A stretch of DNA of 64,000 nt from Gimesia chilikensis (GCF_007744075.1 NZ_CP036266.1:1141001-1205000); one strand, 5' to 3'; numbered from the stretch's first letter, positions 8,103 through 17,907 are shown. Program-made: numbers and translations. The notes: generated by a model from the sequence alone, not told the origin.

Positions 8103-8549
8103 AACAAAGTGGGGAGAACATTTCGCATGGGTTCATATTGTTCCAGTGGAAACAGAGTGAAAAGCGGCGTTGTTTCAGGTGGAAACGGGGCACTGGTGTT
8201 GAATGTTCCAGTGCTCGCCAACCTGCCTCGCGCGCGAGCCAGAGGGAGTAGCATACGATTCGGGAGAGGCGAATCAAGGGGAGTCTGTTCAGCGGTGAGT
8301 GCGGGAGGTTCAGTGGTGATGTTATCAGGTCAGGGAGGGAGAGGTTGTGGAAACGCCCGTGATTTTATGCTGTGGGTTTCCAGGTCGCTGCGTGCGGTGC
8401 GAATTGTATTTGGGGGCTCCCGGTTTTGGGGGCGGTTTCTGGATCTTCGTCAACCGTGGTTACCGGCGGCTGGTGCCTTGCTGCTCAGGGGGATGTGTCA
8501 TTTGAAACGCCGTCACGGGTTATCTTGTTTGGATTATCGCTCGGCGAAA

Positions 8550-11018
8550 TTATTTGGTGTGGGAGGTATCGAGTTCGGGGCGGGGCTTGGTTTCCAGGAA
8601 CTGGGCGGCGCCGAGGTACTTGCCCCAGGAGCCGAAGTAGCCTCGATAGAGCATGATCAGGTAAGCGGGAACGATGATGGGGCGGATGATGAAGGTATCA
8701 AGCAGAACGCCGAAGGCGAGGGCGAAGCCCAGCTGCTGCATCCCGACCAGGGTACCTGCCATCAGCGAGGAGAAGGTTCCGGCCATGATGATCCCGCAAC
8801 TGGAAATGATTCCGCCGGTACTCTTGAGGGCGGAGATGACGCCTTCGACGGGGTCGAGGCGTTTCTGTTCTTCATCGATGCGGGTGATGAGGTAGATATT
8901 ATAGTCTTCGCCGACCGCGATGAGGATCGTGAAGAGGAACATAGGCACTTTCCAGTCGAGACCGGCAAAGTTCTGCGGATCGAGTGCCCAGAAGACGGCG
9001 AAGGTAATGCCGAGTGTGACGAGGTAGCTGAAGAAGACACTCACGATGAGGTATGCGGAAATCGCAGGTCGTCTGAGCAGGATGACCAGGATGATAAACA
9101 CGCTGGCGAGCACGAGGACATCGATGCGGGCCTGGTCCTGGTCGGTCACATTTTTCAGGTCGCTGATACTGGCGGTGGCACCGATGTAATACAGGTCGGT
9201 ATTCCCTTTGAGTTTATCGGGGAGCCCTTTGTTGACGGCGGTCTTCACGCGTTCGAGCTGTTTCATGCTGTCGTGCGAGAAGGGATCTTTCTCGAGGATC
9301 AGGTCCATGCGGGTGACATGATGTTCGAGCTCGGGTTCCGAACTGACGTAATAATTTTTGATGAGCTTGATCCGGCTCAGGGCGCCGATCTTTTTGAGGC
9401 CAGTGAGGTTCCTGGCCTTCTCCATTTCGTCGGCGGCACCGATGCCGAACGGTTTGGTCATGTTGCGGATGTCAGCGATACCGAGCTCGTCTTTCTGATC
9501 GAGCAGGGAAGCGGTGAGCTTCTCGATGGCATCGCGGCCTTCCGCGTCGGAGAAGTTGATGTCGGGATTCTCGAACAGCAGGGTCAAAGGTCCGGTGGCA
9601 CCGGCGGGGTAGTGTCCCTGGACGGCCTTGGTGCCGATGACGCTGGGGTCTTCACTGGGCAGTTCCGAAAGCAGACCGTAGCTCAGGTTGCCATAACAGG
9701 CGAGGCTGATCAATGCGAAGGGGAACAGGACCAGGAAGGTGGAGAGCCAGATTTTGCCGGGATTCTTAAGCAGTCCCTGCGAGACCGTTTCCCAGACAGA
9801 GCCGGCCCAGTTGCGCTGCATAAGCCGGGCCATAACGCTGGAGGGGGTGAGCCAGCCTGCGGAAATGGCGACGCGTTCATTGAAGCTTTGAGGCCAGTAA
9901 GCGAAGCGTCCCGCCAGGCAGAGCAGGGCAGGCGTGAGGGTCAGGGAGGCCATCAGAACGAAGGACAGGCTGAGGGCCATGGCGACACCGGCCTGCTGAA
10001 ATTTACCGAACTGGGCGAAGACCATCATGCCGATACCGCACATGGTGGTACCTGCACTGGCGGCGAGAGCCGCACCGACGGTGGCAATCGAGTTAGAGAT
10101 CGCTTCTTTAAATGTACATTCTTTTTCGAGTTCCTCGCGATGGCGGGCAATGAGGAACAGACAATAATCGACGCCGGCCCCGTAGAGGATGACGGTCACG
10201 TAGACTTCAATGCCGGAGAAGAGTCCGACCCAGCCCCAGTCTCCCAGGATCGCCAGTACGGAGAGGGCGATCTGTACGGAGACGAAGACGGTAAACAGCG
10301 GGATGAGTGCCAGGATCGGTGCGCGATAGATGATGATCAGGAGCAGGATCACGAGCAGCACGGTCCAGAGTTCGGTGGCTTCGGCGCTCTGGTTGGCAGC
10401 GCGGATCATATCGCGTCCAACGGTGGCGATACCGCTCAGCGAGATATCGAGTCCGGGCTCGATTGTCTGTTTGAATACTTCGTCATTCTGAATCAGGTTT
10501 TCGATACTCTCGACGGTCTGCGCGTTGCTCTGATCGAGAAATTCGGTCGAGAGTTCCACAATGACCAGCGAGGCTTTGTTGTCTTCACTCTGCAGCAGGT
10601 CGCCGATCGATTTATCGGTGTAGGTGCGGATACGGGAGATGTTCGATGTCAGGGTCTGACTGTTGTTGTCTTTGCGTTCGGTGGCAAAGCCGCCCTGTTC
10701 TTCCGCAATTTCTTCAAGCCGGGGTTTGAGTGTATCCTCAATGAATTTCAGGTCTTTGGGGCGGAGTCCCTGGTCGCCATGTTCGCGACGGACAACGAGC
10801 ACGATGCTGCTGGCCAGGAGGTCATCGGGAAAGGCGCGTTTAAAGAGTTTCTCACCCTGCAGACTGGGCGAGTCAGCGGGCATGAACGCAAATTCCCCAT
10901 TTTGCACAACGCTGGACCACTCGGGCGCAACGTAAGAGACACCGGCGACTGCCAGAATCCAGAAGACAAGAAAGACTTGCCAGTAGCGGACAACGGTGTT
11001 ACCCAGAACTCGAAACAT
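8550..11018 (-). CDS. MMPL/RND-family transporter
   Basis: About 822 residues with the RND layout: an N-terminal membrane helix, a large extracytoplasmic loop (~35-210), a block of helices (~215-365), a second extracytoplasmic loop (~430-610) and a final helix block (~620-790). The paired intramembrane motifs are 'GAGVDYCLFLIARHREEL' and 'AVGEDYNIYLITRIDEE', matching the MMPL GxxxDYxxFL...R pattern. Such proteins export lipids or hydrophobic compounds, often at proton cost. No periplasmic adaptor or outer-membrane factor is adjacent. A TTG at 11033 is in frame, but ATG 11018 gives the usual 'MFRVLGN' start. No clear terminator is seen. Confidence 0.85.
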   Translation of the reverse strand: MFRVLGNTVVRYWQVFLVFWILAVAGVSYVAPEWSSVVQNGEFAFMPADSPSLQGEKLFKRAFPDDLLASSIVLVVRREHGDQGLRPKDLKFIEDTLKPRLEEIAEEQGGFATERKDNNSQTLTSNISRIRTYTDKSIGDLLQSEDNKASLVIVELSTEFLDQSNAQTVESIENLIQNDEVFKQTIEPGLDISLSGIATVGRDMIRAANQSAEATELWTVLLVILLLIIIYRAPILALIPLFTVFVSVQIALSVLAILGDWGWVGLFSGIEVYVTVILYGAGVDYCLFLIARHREELEKECTFKEAISNSIATVGAALAASAGTTMCGIGMMVFAQFGKFQQAGVAMALSLSFVLMASLTLTPALLCLAGRFAYWPQSFNERVAISAGWLTPSSVMARLMQRNWAGSVWETVSQGLLKNPGKIWLSTFLVLFPFALISLACYGNLSYGLLSELPSEDPSVIGTKAVQGHYPAGATGPLTLLFENPDINFSDAEGRDAIEKLTASLLDQKDELGIADIRNMTKPFGIGAADEMEKARNLTGLKKIGALSRIKLIKNYYVSSEPELEHHVTRMDLILEKDPFSHDSMKQLERVKTAVNKGLPDKLKGNTDLYYIGATASISDLKNVTDQDQARIDVLVLASVFIILVILLRRPAISAYLIVSVFFSYLVTLGITFAVFWALDPQNFAGLDWKVPMFLFTILIAVGEDYNIYLITRIDEEQKRLDPVEGVISALKSTGGIISSCGIIMAGTFSSLMAGTLVGMQQLGFALAFGVLLDTFIIRPIIVPAYLIMLYRGYFGSWGKYLGAAQFLETKPRPELDTSHTK

Positions 11019-11265
11019 AGGGATTGCTAACAAGGGAGCTTAGGATGAGACGTAAATCAAGCCCGACAGCGACTCAGCTGTTGCTGAGGAGTTTTTGAAA
11101 CCCCAGCCTGAACTGTAAGGTATAAACGGTAACTTACAGGGCTTTGTGTGGGTTAATCTTCACACATTCCGGTAGCCGTTTGCAAGTCCAAGGGGCTTTG
11201 ATTTGTGATCAAGGCCTGAAAACTGAGTTTATGTTCATTTTTTAGTTGAGTTGGGAAAATAGATT

Positions 11266-11293
11266 TTGTAAGACTGAGTGATTCTGGCATAAT
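11266..11293 (+). promoter_or_regulatory. Candidate promoter for the secreted C45-type hydrolase
   Basis: TTGTAA (11266-11271) and CATAAT (11288-11293) are separated by 16 bp. A TGG precedes the -10 box, close to an extended -10. It lies about 70 bp upstream of the ATG at 11362. Confidence 0.4.
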
Positions 11294-11361
11294 GAGGCAG
11301 ACCGGAATTCACTTCTTATCAACCACTTCCGATCGTTGTGACAAGAGCAAAGGATCTTCTC

Positions 11362-12576
11362 ATGCTTCGTAATCCGCGCCGTTTAACAGGTATCAGTTTT
11401 CTTCTGTTTCTAGCCCTGATCTGTCTGTCAGCGCGACCCGCTGCGGCTCAGACGATTGCCCGCTGTGGTGATGGCTGGCTGGAAAAAGTGGATGGCTACC
11501 TGGTGTTGCATCTCAAAGGGACGCATTACGAAATGGGTTACCAGCAGGGAGTTCTGCTGAAGGAGCACATCCGCAAGAACATGTATAACCTGTTGAATGA
11601 GAAGGGGGATACGACGCTTGTGGATTTTGGTCTGGTGAAACTCAAACCCCGCCAGGCGATTGAAACGGTGATTCAGATCCAGAAACCGTATACGCCGCAG
11701 AAGTATGTCGACGAGATGCAGGGGCTGGCTGCGGGGGCGGAAATCGCTTACGAGGATGTACGGGCGACGAACTTTATCCCTGAGATGTTCCACTGCAGCG
11801 GATTTTCTCTGGCGAACACTGCGACGAAGGATGGCACCCTGTATCACGGTCGTGTGCTGGATTACGCGTGTGACTGGGGACTGCAGGATCATGCAGTGCT
11901 GGTCGTCGCAGAGCCGAAAGGAGGCATTCCATTTGTGAATGTGACCTATGCGGGATTCATCGGTTCGGTCACCGGAATGAATATGAAGTCAGTTTCGATT
12001 GGTGAGATGGGTGGTCGTGGACTCGGACACTGGGCCGGAGTGCCGATGGCGTTTCTGGTTCGCGAAGTTCTGGAGACAGCCAAAGATCTGGACGAAGCGA
12101 TTGCGGTCTTCAAAGACAACTATCGCACGTGTGAATATTATTACGTGATCGCGGATGGCAAAACGAATCGCTCGGTCGGGATGGCGACCAGCTGGGAGAA
12201 AATGCAGGTGATTCAACCTGGCGAATTTCATCCGCTGCTGCCGAACCCCGTTAAAGATTCCGCACTGCTGTCTGCGGGAGACCGCTACCAGGAACTCTCG
12301 AAGCGGGTGAAGAATGGCTATGGCAAATTCACCGCTGAGTCCGCAATCGAGCTGATGAGCCGTCCGGTGGCGATGAAGTCGAATCTGCACAACGTTCTGT
12401 TTGAGCCGAAATCGACGAAGCTGTGGGTCGCGAATGCCAGCACCGATGGTCAGCCGGCTGCGAATCAGAAGTATTTCAGCTTCCAGTTATCGGAACTGCT
12501 GAAACGGAAGCCGGACGCGAATTCGCCCCAGTATCCGATGCCGGTTGCCCAGGAAGTCTCACAGAAGACGAAATAG
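11362..12576 (+). CDS. Secreted C45-family (acyltransferase-like) Ntn hydrolase
   Basis: About 404 residues. A signal peptide (~1-30, ending ARPAAAQ) indicates export. The body resembles the C45 acyl-CoA:6-aminopenicillanic acid acyltransferase/phospholipase-B-like group: 'GYQQGVLLKEHI', 'YVDEMQGLAAGA', then the candidate nucleophile Cys at ~145 in 'EMFHCSGFSLANTATKDG', where self-processing would expose it. 'GRVLDYA' and 'FVNVTYAGFIGSVTGMN' also fit. The substrate is unknown; amide or ester hydrolysis is likely. The ATG at 11362 follows an AAAGGA 7 bases upstream, and is preferred to the GTG at 11338. Confidence 0.75.
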   Translation: MLRNPRRLTGISFLLFLALICLSARPAAAQTIARCGDGWLEKVDGYLVLHLKGTHYEMGYQQGVLLKEHIRKNMYNLLNEKGDTTLVDFGLVKLKPRQAIETVIQIQKPYTPQKYVDEMQGLAAGAEIAYEDVRATNFIPEMFHCSGFSLANTATKDGTLYHGRVLDYACDWGLQDHAVLVVAEPKGGIPFVNVTYAGFIGSVTGMNMKSVSIGEMGGRGLGHWAGVPMAFLVREVLETAKDLDEAIAVFKDNYRTCEYYYVIADGKTNRSVGMATSWEKMQVIQPGEFHPLLPNPVKDSALLSAGDRYQELSKRVKNGYGKFTAESAIELMSRPVAMKSNLHNVLFEPKSTKLWVANASTDGQPAANQKYFSFQLSELLKRKPDANSPQYPMPVAQEVSQKTK

Positions 12577-12662
12577 GCCCGGTGCGTGTTTACTGGTGCC
12601 CGATGTTTCGCTTTTCGATTTCGTGTCGATCTGTATGATGCGCGGTGGCCGACGGCAATCGC

Positions 12663-13544
12663 TCACTCACTTGGCTGATTGGCGAGGAGTTCGTGCCAGG
12701 CATCGGGGAGGTAGTCGATCAGGTCAGCGGCGATCATGGCGGGTTGCGTCAGATCGTCAGCAGCCAGGTCACCGGCGAGGCCGTGCAGGTACGCTCCCAG
12801 TTGGGCGGCGTCAAAAGGGGGCAGTCCCTGACCGGCAAGGGAGGTGGTCAATCCGGTGAGGACATCGCCTGTGCCTCCGGTCGCCATGCCTGCGTTACCG
12901 GTTGGATTCACGGCGATGCGGGAGCCATCGGTGATGATGGTGCCTGCGCCTTTGAGGAGCAGGATGACCTTGTGCTGTCGGGCGAATTCCAGCGCATGTG
13001 ATTCCCGGTCAGCGGTGATCTCTTTGATAGTGACTTTAGTGAGTCGCGAAAATTCGCCGGGGTGTGGCGTCAGAATTCGGGGGCCGGCCGGATCGGGGAG
13101 AGGTGAGTCTGCTGCGGCGAGTGAGTTCAAGCCGTCGGCATCGACAATTAATGGTTGTGTGAGTTTCTCATACAGGTGCAGCGTCAAATCGCGGACCCAG
13201 GGACGTTGACCACAGCCGGGACCGATGGCGACGGCGTCGAAACCGGACAACTGGTCGAGCAGATTTGAGCGGGACTCGGGAGTGAGTTGATCTTCGGAGT
13301 CCATCTCGAGCGGAATAGTGAGGTAACAGGGATTGACTGAGGCCACAATGGATTGAACCGAAACAGGAGTCGCGATGAAGACCAGCCCCGAGCCGCCCCG
13401 CAGCGCACCCATGCCGGACAGACAGGCCGCACCACTCATGCCGGGACTGCCGGCAATGATCAGAACTTTGCCGAAGGTCCCTTTATGTGAGTCAGTCATG
13501 CGTTGTGGCAGAGAGGGCAGGTCTGTGATGCGCTGAATATTCAT
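12663..13544 (-). CDS. nnrD: ADP-dependent NAD(P)H-hydrate dehydratase
   Basis: A 293-residue ribokinase-fold enzyme that returns hydrated NAD(P)H (the S epimer of NAD(P)HX) to NAD(P)H, using ADP in bacteria. The family marker 'GNAGMATGGTGDVLTG' is near residues 225-240. 'GKVLIIAGSPGMSGAACL', 'AIGPGCGQ' and 'LTPHPGEFSRL' are also present. It lacks the N-terminal epimerase domain (NnrE) found in bifunctional YjeF/Nnr proteins, so the epimerase should be elsewhere. The ATG at 13544 is preferred to the TTG at 13559. Confidence 0.88.
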   Translation of the reverse strand: MNIQRITDLPSLPQRMTDSHKGTFGKVLIIAGSPGMSGAACLSGMGALRGGSGLVFIATPVSVQSIVASVNPCYLTIPLEMDSEDQLTPESRSNLLDQLSGFDAVAIGPGCGQRPWVRDLTLHLYEKLTQPLIVDADGLNSLAAADSPLPDPAGPRILTPHPGEFSRLTKVTIKEITADRESHALEFARQHKVILLLKGAGTIITDGSRIAVNPTGNAGMATGGTGDVLTGLTTSLAGQGLPPFDAAQLGAYLHGLAGDLAADDLTQPAMIAADLIDYLPDAWHELLANQPSE

Positions 13545-13799
13545 ATTAAAATCTTTCAAATCCGGCGGACCTGATTACAATGTGTTCGCTTTTCGTCAGC
13601 CTGAAACGATTCGAAATATGATCCAGGGCTGATATTGAAAGCATTGTAGCAAACCGGAAATCGGGGTGCAGGGGTTAGTCTGGGTTGGCTGGGAGAGACA
13701 GGTTGAGGCTCTTCATTTTCAGATCGCGTTAACCTGTTGAAAGATTGGTTGTTAAGGCTCCCAGACGACGTTGAGATCATTATACTTTGAATACCTTTT

Positions 13800-13827
13800 T
13801 TGAACGGACTACTTTATCTATCATAAT
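13800..13827 (+). promoter_or_regulatory. Candidate promoter for the alpha-glucan phosphorylase
   Basis: TTGAAC (13800-13805) and CATAAT (13822-13827) with a 16-bp spacer, about 110 bp upstream of the ATG at 13938. The surrounding 13640-13830 DNA is AT-rich and gene-free. Confidence 0.4.
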
Positions 13828-13937
13828 CCAGAGATCGCAGTTACGCGATGACTCCGGGGGCAGCAGTCAATCAGTCCCGGGATCGTTCTGGAGGATGACG
13901 GACTCGCATAAATCGAAATCGATTGGATGGATCTTCA

Positions 13938-16091
13938 ATGCCAAGCAAGAAAACTGTGTATGAGAAGCTATGTGACCTGGCCGGTAACCTGTGGTGGAGT
14001 TGGCAGCCTGACGTTACTCAGATTTTTCATCTGATTGACCCGGATCGATGGGCGGATTTAAACCATAACCCGGTGCTGCTGCTGGAAGAATACAGTCCTG
14101 AGCAACTGGAAAAGAAACTGAGCAGCCTGAGTCTGCACTCCCGCGTGAACGTGGCTTATCGTCGCTGGCGGGAGTATATGGAGCGTTCGGAGACCTGGGG
14201 TTCGACCAACGCGACCATTCTGGGGCACCGCTGTGCGGCTTATTTTTCCGCGGAATTCGGGATTCATGAATCGCTGCATATCTACTCCGGCGGTCTGGGT
14301 GTGCTCGCTGGTGACCATCTGAAAAGCTGCTCTGACCTGGGACTGCCCCTGGTTGCTGTCGGCTTGTTCTACGGCGAAGGTTATTTTTCACAGCACATCG
14401 ACAAAGAGGGCTGGCAGCAGGAATCGTACACGGAAGCCAAGACCAAAAATCTGCCGATCTCTCCCGCTTACACTCCTGATGGTAAGCCGGTGATGATTTC
14501 CGTGGCGACCCGTTCGGGTGAGATTTTTGCGAAGGTCTGGCGAATTGACGTCGGTCGTATCAAGCTGTATCTGCTGGATACCGATGTGCCGGAAAACAGT
14601 GAAGAGGATCGGAACCTGACCGCGCGTCTGTATGGCGGCGATCAGCGGACGCGTATCCGTCAGGAAATCATGCTGGGTATCGGCGGTGTACGGGCCCTGG
14701 CAGCGATTGGAATCAGTCCGAGTGTGATTCACATGAATGAAGGTCACTCCGCTTTTGCACCGCTGGAGCGGATCCGTGGTCGGATGCACGAAGATGGTTT
14801 CTCATTCGACGATGCTTTGCGTGATGTCGCGGCTTCCTGCGTCTTCACCACCCATACTCCCGTACCAGCCGGACACGACCGGTTTGATGCAGGCCTGGTG
14901 GAAGAACATGTGGGACCGCTGGGAGATCAGCTGGGTCTCGACCATCATGCGTTGATGGGACTGGGACGCGTCGATCCACAGAATGAAGGTGAGACCTTCT
15001 GTATGACCGTGCTCGCGTTCAAGTTGAGCCGACTGGCCAATGCGGTTTCGAACCTGCACGGAGTGGTGAGCCGCCGGATGTGGGCATCACTCTGGCCGTG
15101 GCGGAGTGAAGAAGAAATTCCCATTGGACATATCACCAACGGGGTGCACATGCCGACCTGGCTGGCAGCTCCCATGCGTGTGATTTACGACCGTGTCTTG
15201 CCGACCAAGTGGTACTATCGAACCGGCGAAGCCAGCGTCTGGGCGGGTATTGAAGAGATTACCCCCGGGGATTTGTGGGAGACGCATCAGGCGTTGAAAA
15301 ATCGTCTGATCATTTACGCCCGCGATCAGCTGGAAATCCAGGCACGGCGGCGTGGGACTTCGGAAGAAGAAGTAGGCCATCTGCGAAATGCACTGAACCC
15401 GGACGCGCTGCTGATCGGTTTTGCCCGTCGGTTCGCGCCTTATAAACGTGCGGACCTGGTGATGAAGGACATGGAAAACTTCCTGAAGATCATCGAAGAT
15501 TCCGAGCGGCCTGTGCAGTTCATCTTTGCCGGTAAAGCACACCCCGCCGATGAACGGGGTAAGCAGATCATTCAGCGGATCTTCAAGCTGACCCAGGAAC
15601 CACCGTTCCGTGGTAAGATCGTGCTGCTGGAAGATTATGACATCAACCTGGGACGTCACCTGGTACAGGGGGTTGACGTCTGGTTGAATAACCCGCGGCG
15701 TCCTCTGGAAGCATCGGGTACCAGTGGTCAGAAGGTGGTGTTGAACGGTGGCTTAAACTGTTCCATCCTGGATGGCTGGTGGGCGGAAGCCTTCGATGGC
15801 AGCAACGGTTTTGCGATCGGCGAAGGTCGGACACACGTCAACCAGGAGATTCAGGACGACCGCGACGGTGTGAACCTGATGCGGGTGCTGCGTGATGAAG
15901 TCATTCCGTTGTACTATGATCGGAACTACGATGACCTGCCTTTAGGCTGGATTCACCGCATGAAACGGGCGATCCGGACACTGGGCTGGCGGTTCAATGC
16001 GGACCGGATGGTGATGGACTATGCAGAGAAAATGTATCTGCCCGCCGCTGGTGGTCTGTCCAGCCAGATCAAGGGAGATTCCTCTCTGTAG
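13938..16091 (+). CDS. glgP: Alpha-glucan (glycogen) phosphorylase, GlgP/DUF3417 type
   Basis: 717 residues; releases glucose-1-phosphate from alpha-1,4-glucans with pyridoxal phosphate, in the cytoplasm. The DUF3417 N-terminus is visible ('[17 protein letters not shown]'), then '[20 protein letters not shown]' and '[16 protein letters not shown]'. The cofactor lysine is K599 in '[14 protein letters not shown]'. '[15 protein letters not shown]' and '[11 protein letters not shown]' are typical of the short, non-allosteric bacterial type. The ATG at 13938 follows a GGATGGA; a TTG at 13923 is in frame. Single gene with its own promoter and terminator. Confidence 0.9.
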   Translation: MPSKKTVYEKLCDLAGNLWWSWQPDVTQIFHLIDPDRWADLNHNPVLLLEEYSPEQLEKKLSSLSLHSRVNVAYRRWREYMERSETWGSTNATILGHRCAAYFSAEFGIHESLHIYSGGLGVLAGDHLKSCSDLGLPLVAVGLFYGEGYFSQHIDKEGWQQESYTEAKTKNLPISPAYTPDGKPVMISVATRSGEIFAKVWRIDVGRIKLYLLDTDVPENSEEDRNLTARLYGGDQRTRIRQEIMLGIGGVRALAAIGISPSVIHMNEGHSAFAPLERIRGRMHEDGFSFDDALRDVAASCVFTTHTPVPAGHDRFDAGLVEEHVGPLGDQLGLDHHALMGLGRVDPQNEGETFCMTVLAFKLSRLANAVSNLHGVVSRRMWASLWPWRSEEEIPIGHITNGVHMPTWLAAPMRVIYDRVLPTKWYYRTGEASVWAGIEEITPGDLWETHQALKNRLIIYARDQLEIQARRRGTSEEEVGHLRNALNPDALLIGFARRFAPYKRADLVMKDMENFLKIIEDSERPVQFIFAGKAHPADERGKQIIQRIFKLTQEPPFRGKIVLLEDYDINLGRHLVQGVDVWLNNPRRPLEASGTSGQKVVLNGGLNCSILDGWWAEAFDGSNGFAIGEGRTHVNQEIQDDRDGVNLMRVLRDEVIPLYYDRNYDDLPLGWIHRMKRAIRTLGWRFNADRMVMDYAEKMYLPAAGGLSSQIKGDSSL

Positions 16092-16130
16092 ACGGAACTG
16101 ATCAATTCCACAGCCATAAAAATCGCTACA

Positions 16131-16177
16131 ACGGTCACAGGAGAGATGATTATAATTTCTCCTGTGACCGTTTTTTT
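16131..16177 (+). terminator. Rho-independent terminator after the phosphorylase gene
   Basis: A perfect 14-bp stem (16131-16144 with 16158-16171), a 13-base loop and a run of seven T (16171-16177), 40 bp after the stop codon. Confidence 0.92.
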
Positions 16178-16272
16178 ATTAGGATCTGACAAAGCTGAAA
16201 GTGAAAGGGGATGGACTCGTAAAATCTGTACTTCCCGGGAAACATGGGGGGCAATCGGGAGCTAATTTTAAA

Positions 16273-16370
16273 GTGAATCTAGTAATTCACGAACGGGCCG
16301 ACGGCGAAAGCACGGGCAGGAAGTCAAAGCCAGCCAGTTGCTTATGAGGTAACAAGCCACGGCCTGCTCA
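16273..16370 (+). promoter_or_regulatory. Structured leader upstream of the sugar transferase (possible GEMM-like riboswitch)
   Basis: A perfect inverted repeat GTGAAT/ATTCAC (16273-16278, 16285-16290) is followed by CACGAACGGGC, a GC-GAAA-GC tetraloop hairpin (16303-16310) and GTCAAAGCC (16323-16331), then a second hairpin GTTGC/GTAAC (16337-16353) closed by GCC/GGC. The order CACG..GGGC..GAAA..CAAAGCC recalls cyclic-di-GMP-I (GEMM-I) riboswitches, which often precede envelope genes. The conserved GCAAACC strand of GEMM-I is not matched, so this is a candidate RNA structure only. Confidence 0.35.
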
Positions 16371-16400
16371 AAATCTCCCGGTAGCAGAAAGCGTTTCCCC

Positions 16401-17273
16401 ATGAGTTCAGTGCTGGCAAATCAATCAAAAACTCCGGTCAAAGGTACGATCCCACCCGGAGAACTTTCGGATCTGGTCAAGGGCTATCTGGATGTGGAAC
16501 TGTGGCGTTCCACGGGATGGCTGACCCGGCTGCATCTGGAAGAGCCGCGCGTGGATGTACGGTGTCTGTCAGAGCGAACTCGGCTGATCAAGCGGCTGTT
16601 GGACATCTTCGTATCAGCGACGATGCTGGTGATCCTGTCGCCGTTACTGGTCACGCTGATTGTGCTGGTCAAGTTGTCTTCACCGGGTCCCGCCATCTTC
16701 AAACAGACCCGCGTTGGTCTGAATTACCGGAAGAAAAACAAAAACGATCGACGACAGGAACAGGTTGATCTGTCAGATCTGAACCTGTCCCGGGACCGTC
16801 GTGTTGCCGGCAATGACCGTCGCGATGAGCGCGGTTACGGGATGCCGTTCACGTTGTACAAGTTCCGTACGATGAGTGTGGATGCGGAAAAGAACGGCGC
16901 ACAGTTCGCCGTCAAAGGAGATCCACGCGTGACGAAGCTGGGACGCTTCATGCGAAAGACGCGGCTTGATGAACTGCCACAACTCTGGAACGTACTCAAA
17001 GGTGAGATGTCACTGGTGGGGCCACGGCCGGAACGGCCTGAGTTCATCGAAGGCTTGAACAAAGAGATTCCAGGCTACATCGATCGGCTGGGCCTGAAGC
17101 CCGGGTTGACCGGAGTCGCTCAGATCGTCAACGGCTACGACAACAACGTGGAGAGCTTCCGCAGAAAGGTTTCTCTGGACCTGATGTATCTACAGAACTG
17201 CTGCATCTGGAATGACATCAAGATCCTCTTTAAGACGATCCGTGTGATTCTGACGGGGAGCGGGGCGCTGTAA
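16401..17273 (+). CDS. Undecaprenyl-phosphate sugar-1-phosphate transferase (exopolysaccharide priming)
   Basis: 290 residues, bacterial sugar transferase family (PF02397): moves a sugar-1-phosphate onto a lipid carrier at the inner membrane, the first step of a surface polysaccharide. One membrane segment lies at ~68-92. The core has 'PAIFKQTRVG', 'FTLYKFRTM', 'RVTKLGRFMRKTRLDELPQLWNVLKGEMSLVGPRPERPEF' and 'PGLTGVAQ'. About 35 very basic and acidic residues are inserted between TRVG and the FTLYKFRTM motif, longer than in typical members. No other polysaccharide gene is adjacent, and the sugar cannot be told. Confidence 0.85.
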   Translation: MSSVLANQSKTPVKGTIPPGELSDLVKGYLDVELWRSTGWLTRLHLEEPRVDVRCLSERTRLIKRLLDIFVSATMLVILSPLLVTLIVLVKLSSPGPAIFKQTRVGLNYRKKNKNDRRQEQVDLSDLNLSRDRRVAGNDRRDERGYGMPFTLYKFRTMSVDAEKNGAQFAVKGDPRVTKLGRFMRKTRLDELPQLWNVLKGEMSLVGPRPERPEFIEGLNKEIPGYIDRLGLKPGLTGVAQIVNGYDNNVESFRRKVSLDLMYLQNCCIWNDIKILFKTIRVILTGSGAL

Positions 17274-17718
17274 GCGCAGCGGAATCTTTTCCATTCAGCG
17301 AATTCAGGAATCGACCTATTTCAGGCCAGTAGAGGAAGAGGAACGCACCGAGGAGCATGCCGAACGTCTGTCGGTTTAACTGTTCCCGGATGACTTCTGC
17401 TGGAAGGAGCCCCTGTTGCGTTGCCGTGGGGCTGAAACTATAAGCCGGGCCTGCAAGTAAAGAAAAGATAAACCAGCCGACTGTGATACCGATCAGCGAG
17501 AGCCAGAGTGAAGTTCGTTCTTTCCAACTGGCTACGAGAGTGGCGAGCAGAGCACTGGCGTAAATCACCCAGAAGCAGATGCTTTGATGACGGGTATCGA
17601 TAACCGGCTTCTCTTGCCACTCTTGCAGGTGGTTCGTCCAATACTCGTGCGCGAGAAAGCAGCCCAGACCGGTGCCGAGAAGAATGCAGAGAGAGATCAT
17701 GATTTTAGAGCGAAACAT
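17230..17718 (-). CDS. Hypothetical four-helix membrane protein
   Basis: 162 residues with about four hydrophobic segments (~6-24, 49-64, 70-92, 117-132) and a polar Ser/Pro-rich tail. No family recognised. The last 44 bases overlap the 3' end of the convergent sugar transferase gene on the other strand. The gene reads towards that gene and has no visible terminator of its own. Confidence 0.6.
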   Translation of the reverse strand: MFRSKIMISLCILLGTGLGCFLAHEYWTNHLQEWQEKPVIDTRHQSICFWVIYASALLATLVASWKERTSLWLSLIGITVGWFIFSLLAGPAYSFSPTATQQGLLPAEVIREQLNRQTFGMLLGAFLFLYWPEIGRFLNSLNGKDSAALTAPRSPSESHGSS

Positions 17719-17907
17719 GCCGATCTGCTTTCATTAAAATCCTCTTTCATTTTAATGAATCGTTGTTTCGACTCCCAGTAAATTCATGCTGAGTACCGGA
17801 TCTTCCCCCCGTTTTCTAAATGAACAGTGCAGCAACTTCAGCTTGAGCCGCTGGTGCCTTCGCGTAGAATGCGATGCGTTTTAAAATTGTGACGCGGCAT
17901 TCAGCAA

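Larger units (their letters stand above)
7642..8549. other. Gene-poor spacer of ~0.9 kb with repeats
   Basis: Neither strand carries a convincing gene here. Visible are a degenerate REP-like unit (7908-7944), a 21-22 bp tandem repeat (8018-8102), a 7-bp inverted repeat GCACTGG/CCAGTGC (8190-8214, spacer 11) and a short sequence present twice (about 7825-7857 and 8457-8491, sharing ACCGGCGGCTGGT and GCTCAGGG). The pieces look like accumulated repetitive DNA rather than a decayed gene. Confidence 0.55.

Noticed and set aside
7691-8254. 187-codon minus-strand frame with repeated HQDK-type peptide
   Set aside because: The repetition comes from the 21-22 bp DNA repeat, which does not keep the frame. 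No start signal.
8031-11030. 999-codon open frame on the + strand
   Set aside because: It lies antisense to the MMPL transporter gene, whose protein has clear family motifs. The antisense product is Asp/Gly/Glu/His-rich without domains, as expected from the mirror of a codon-biased gene.
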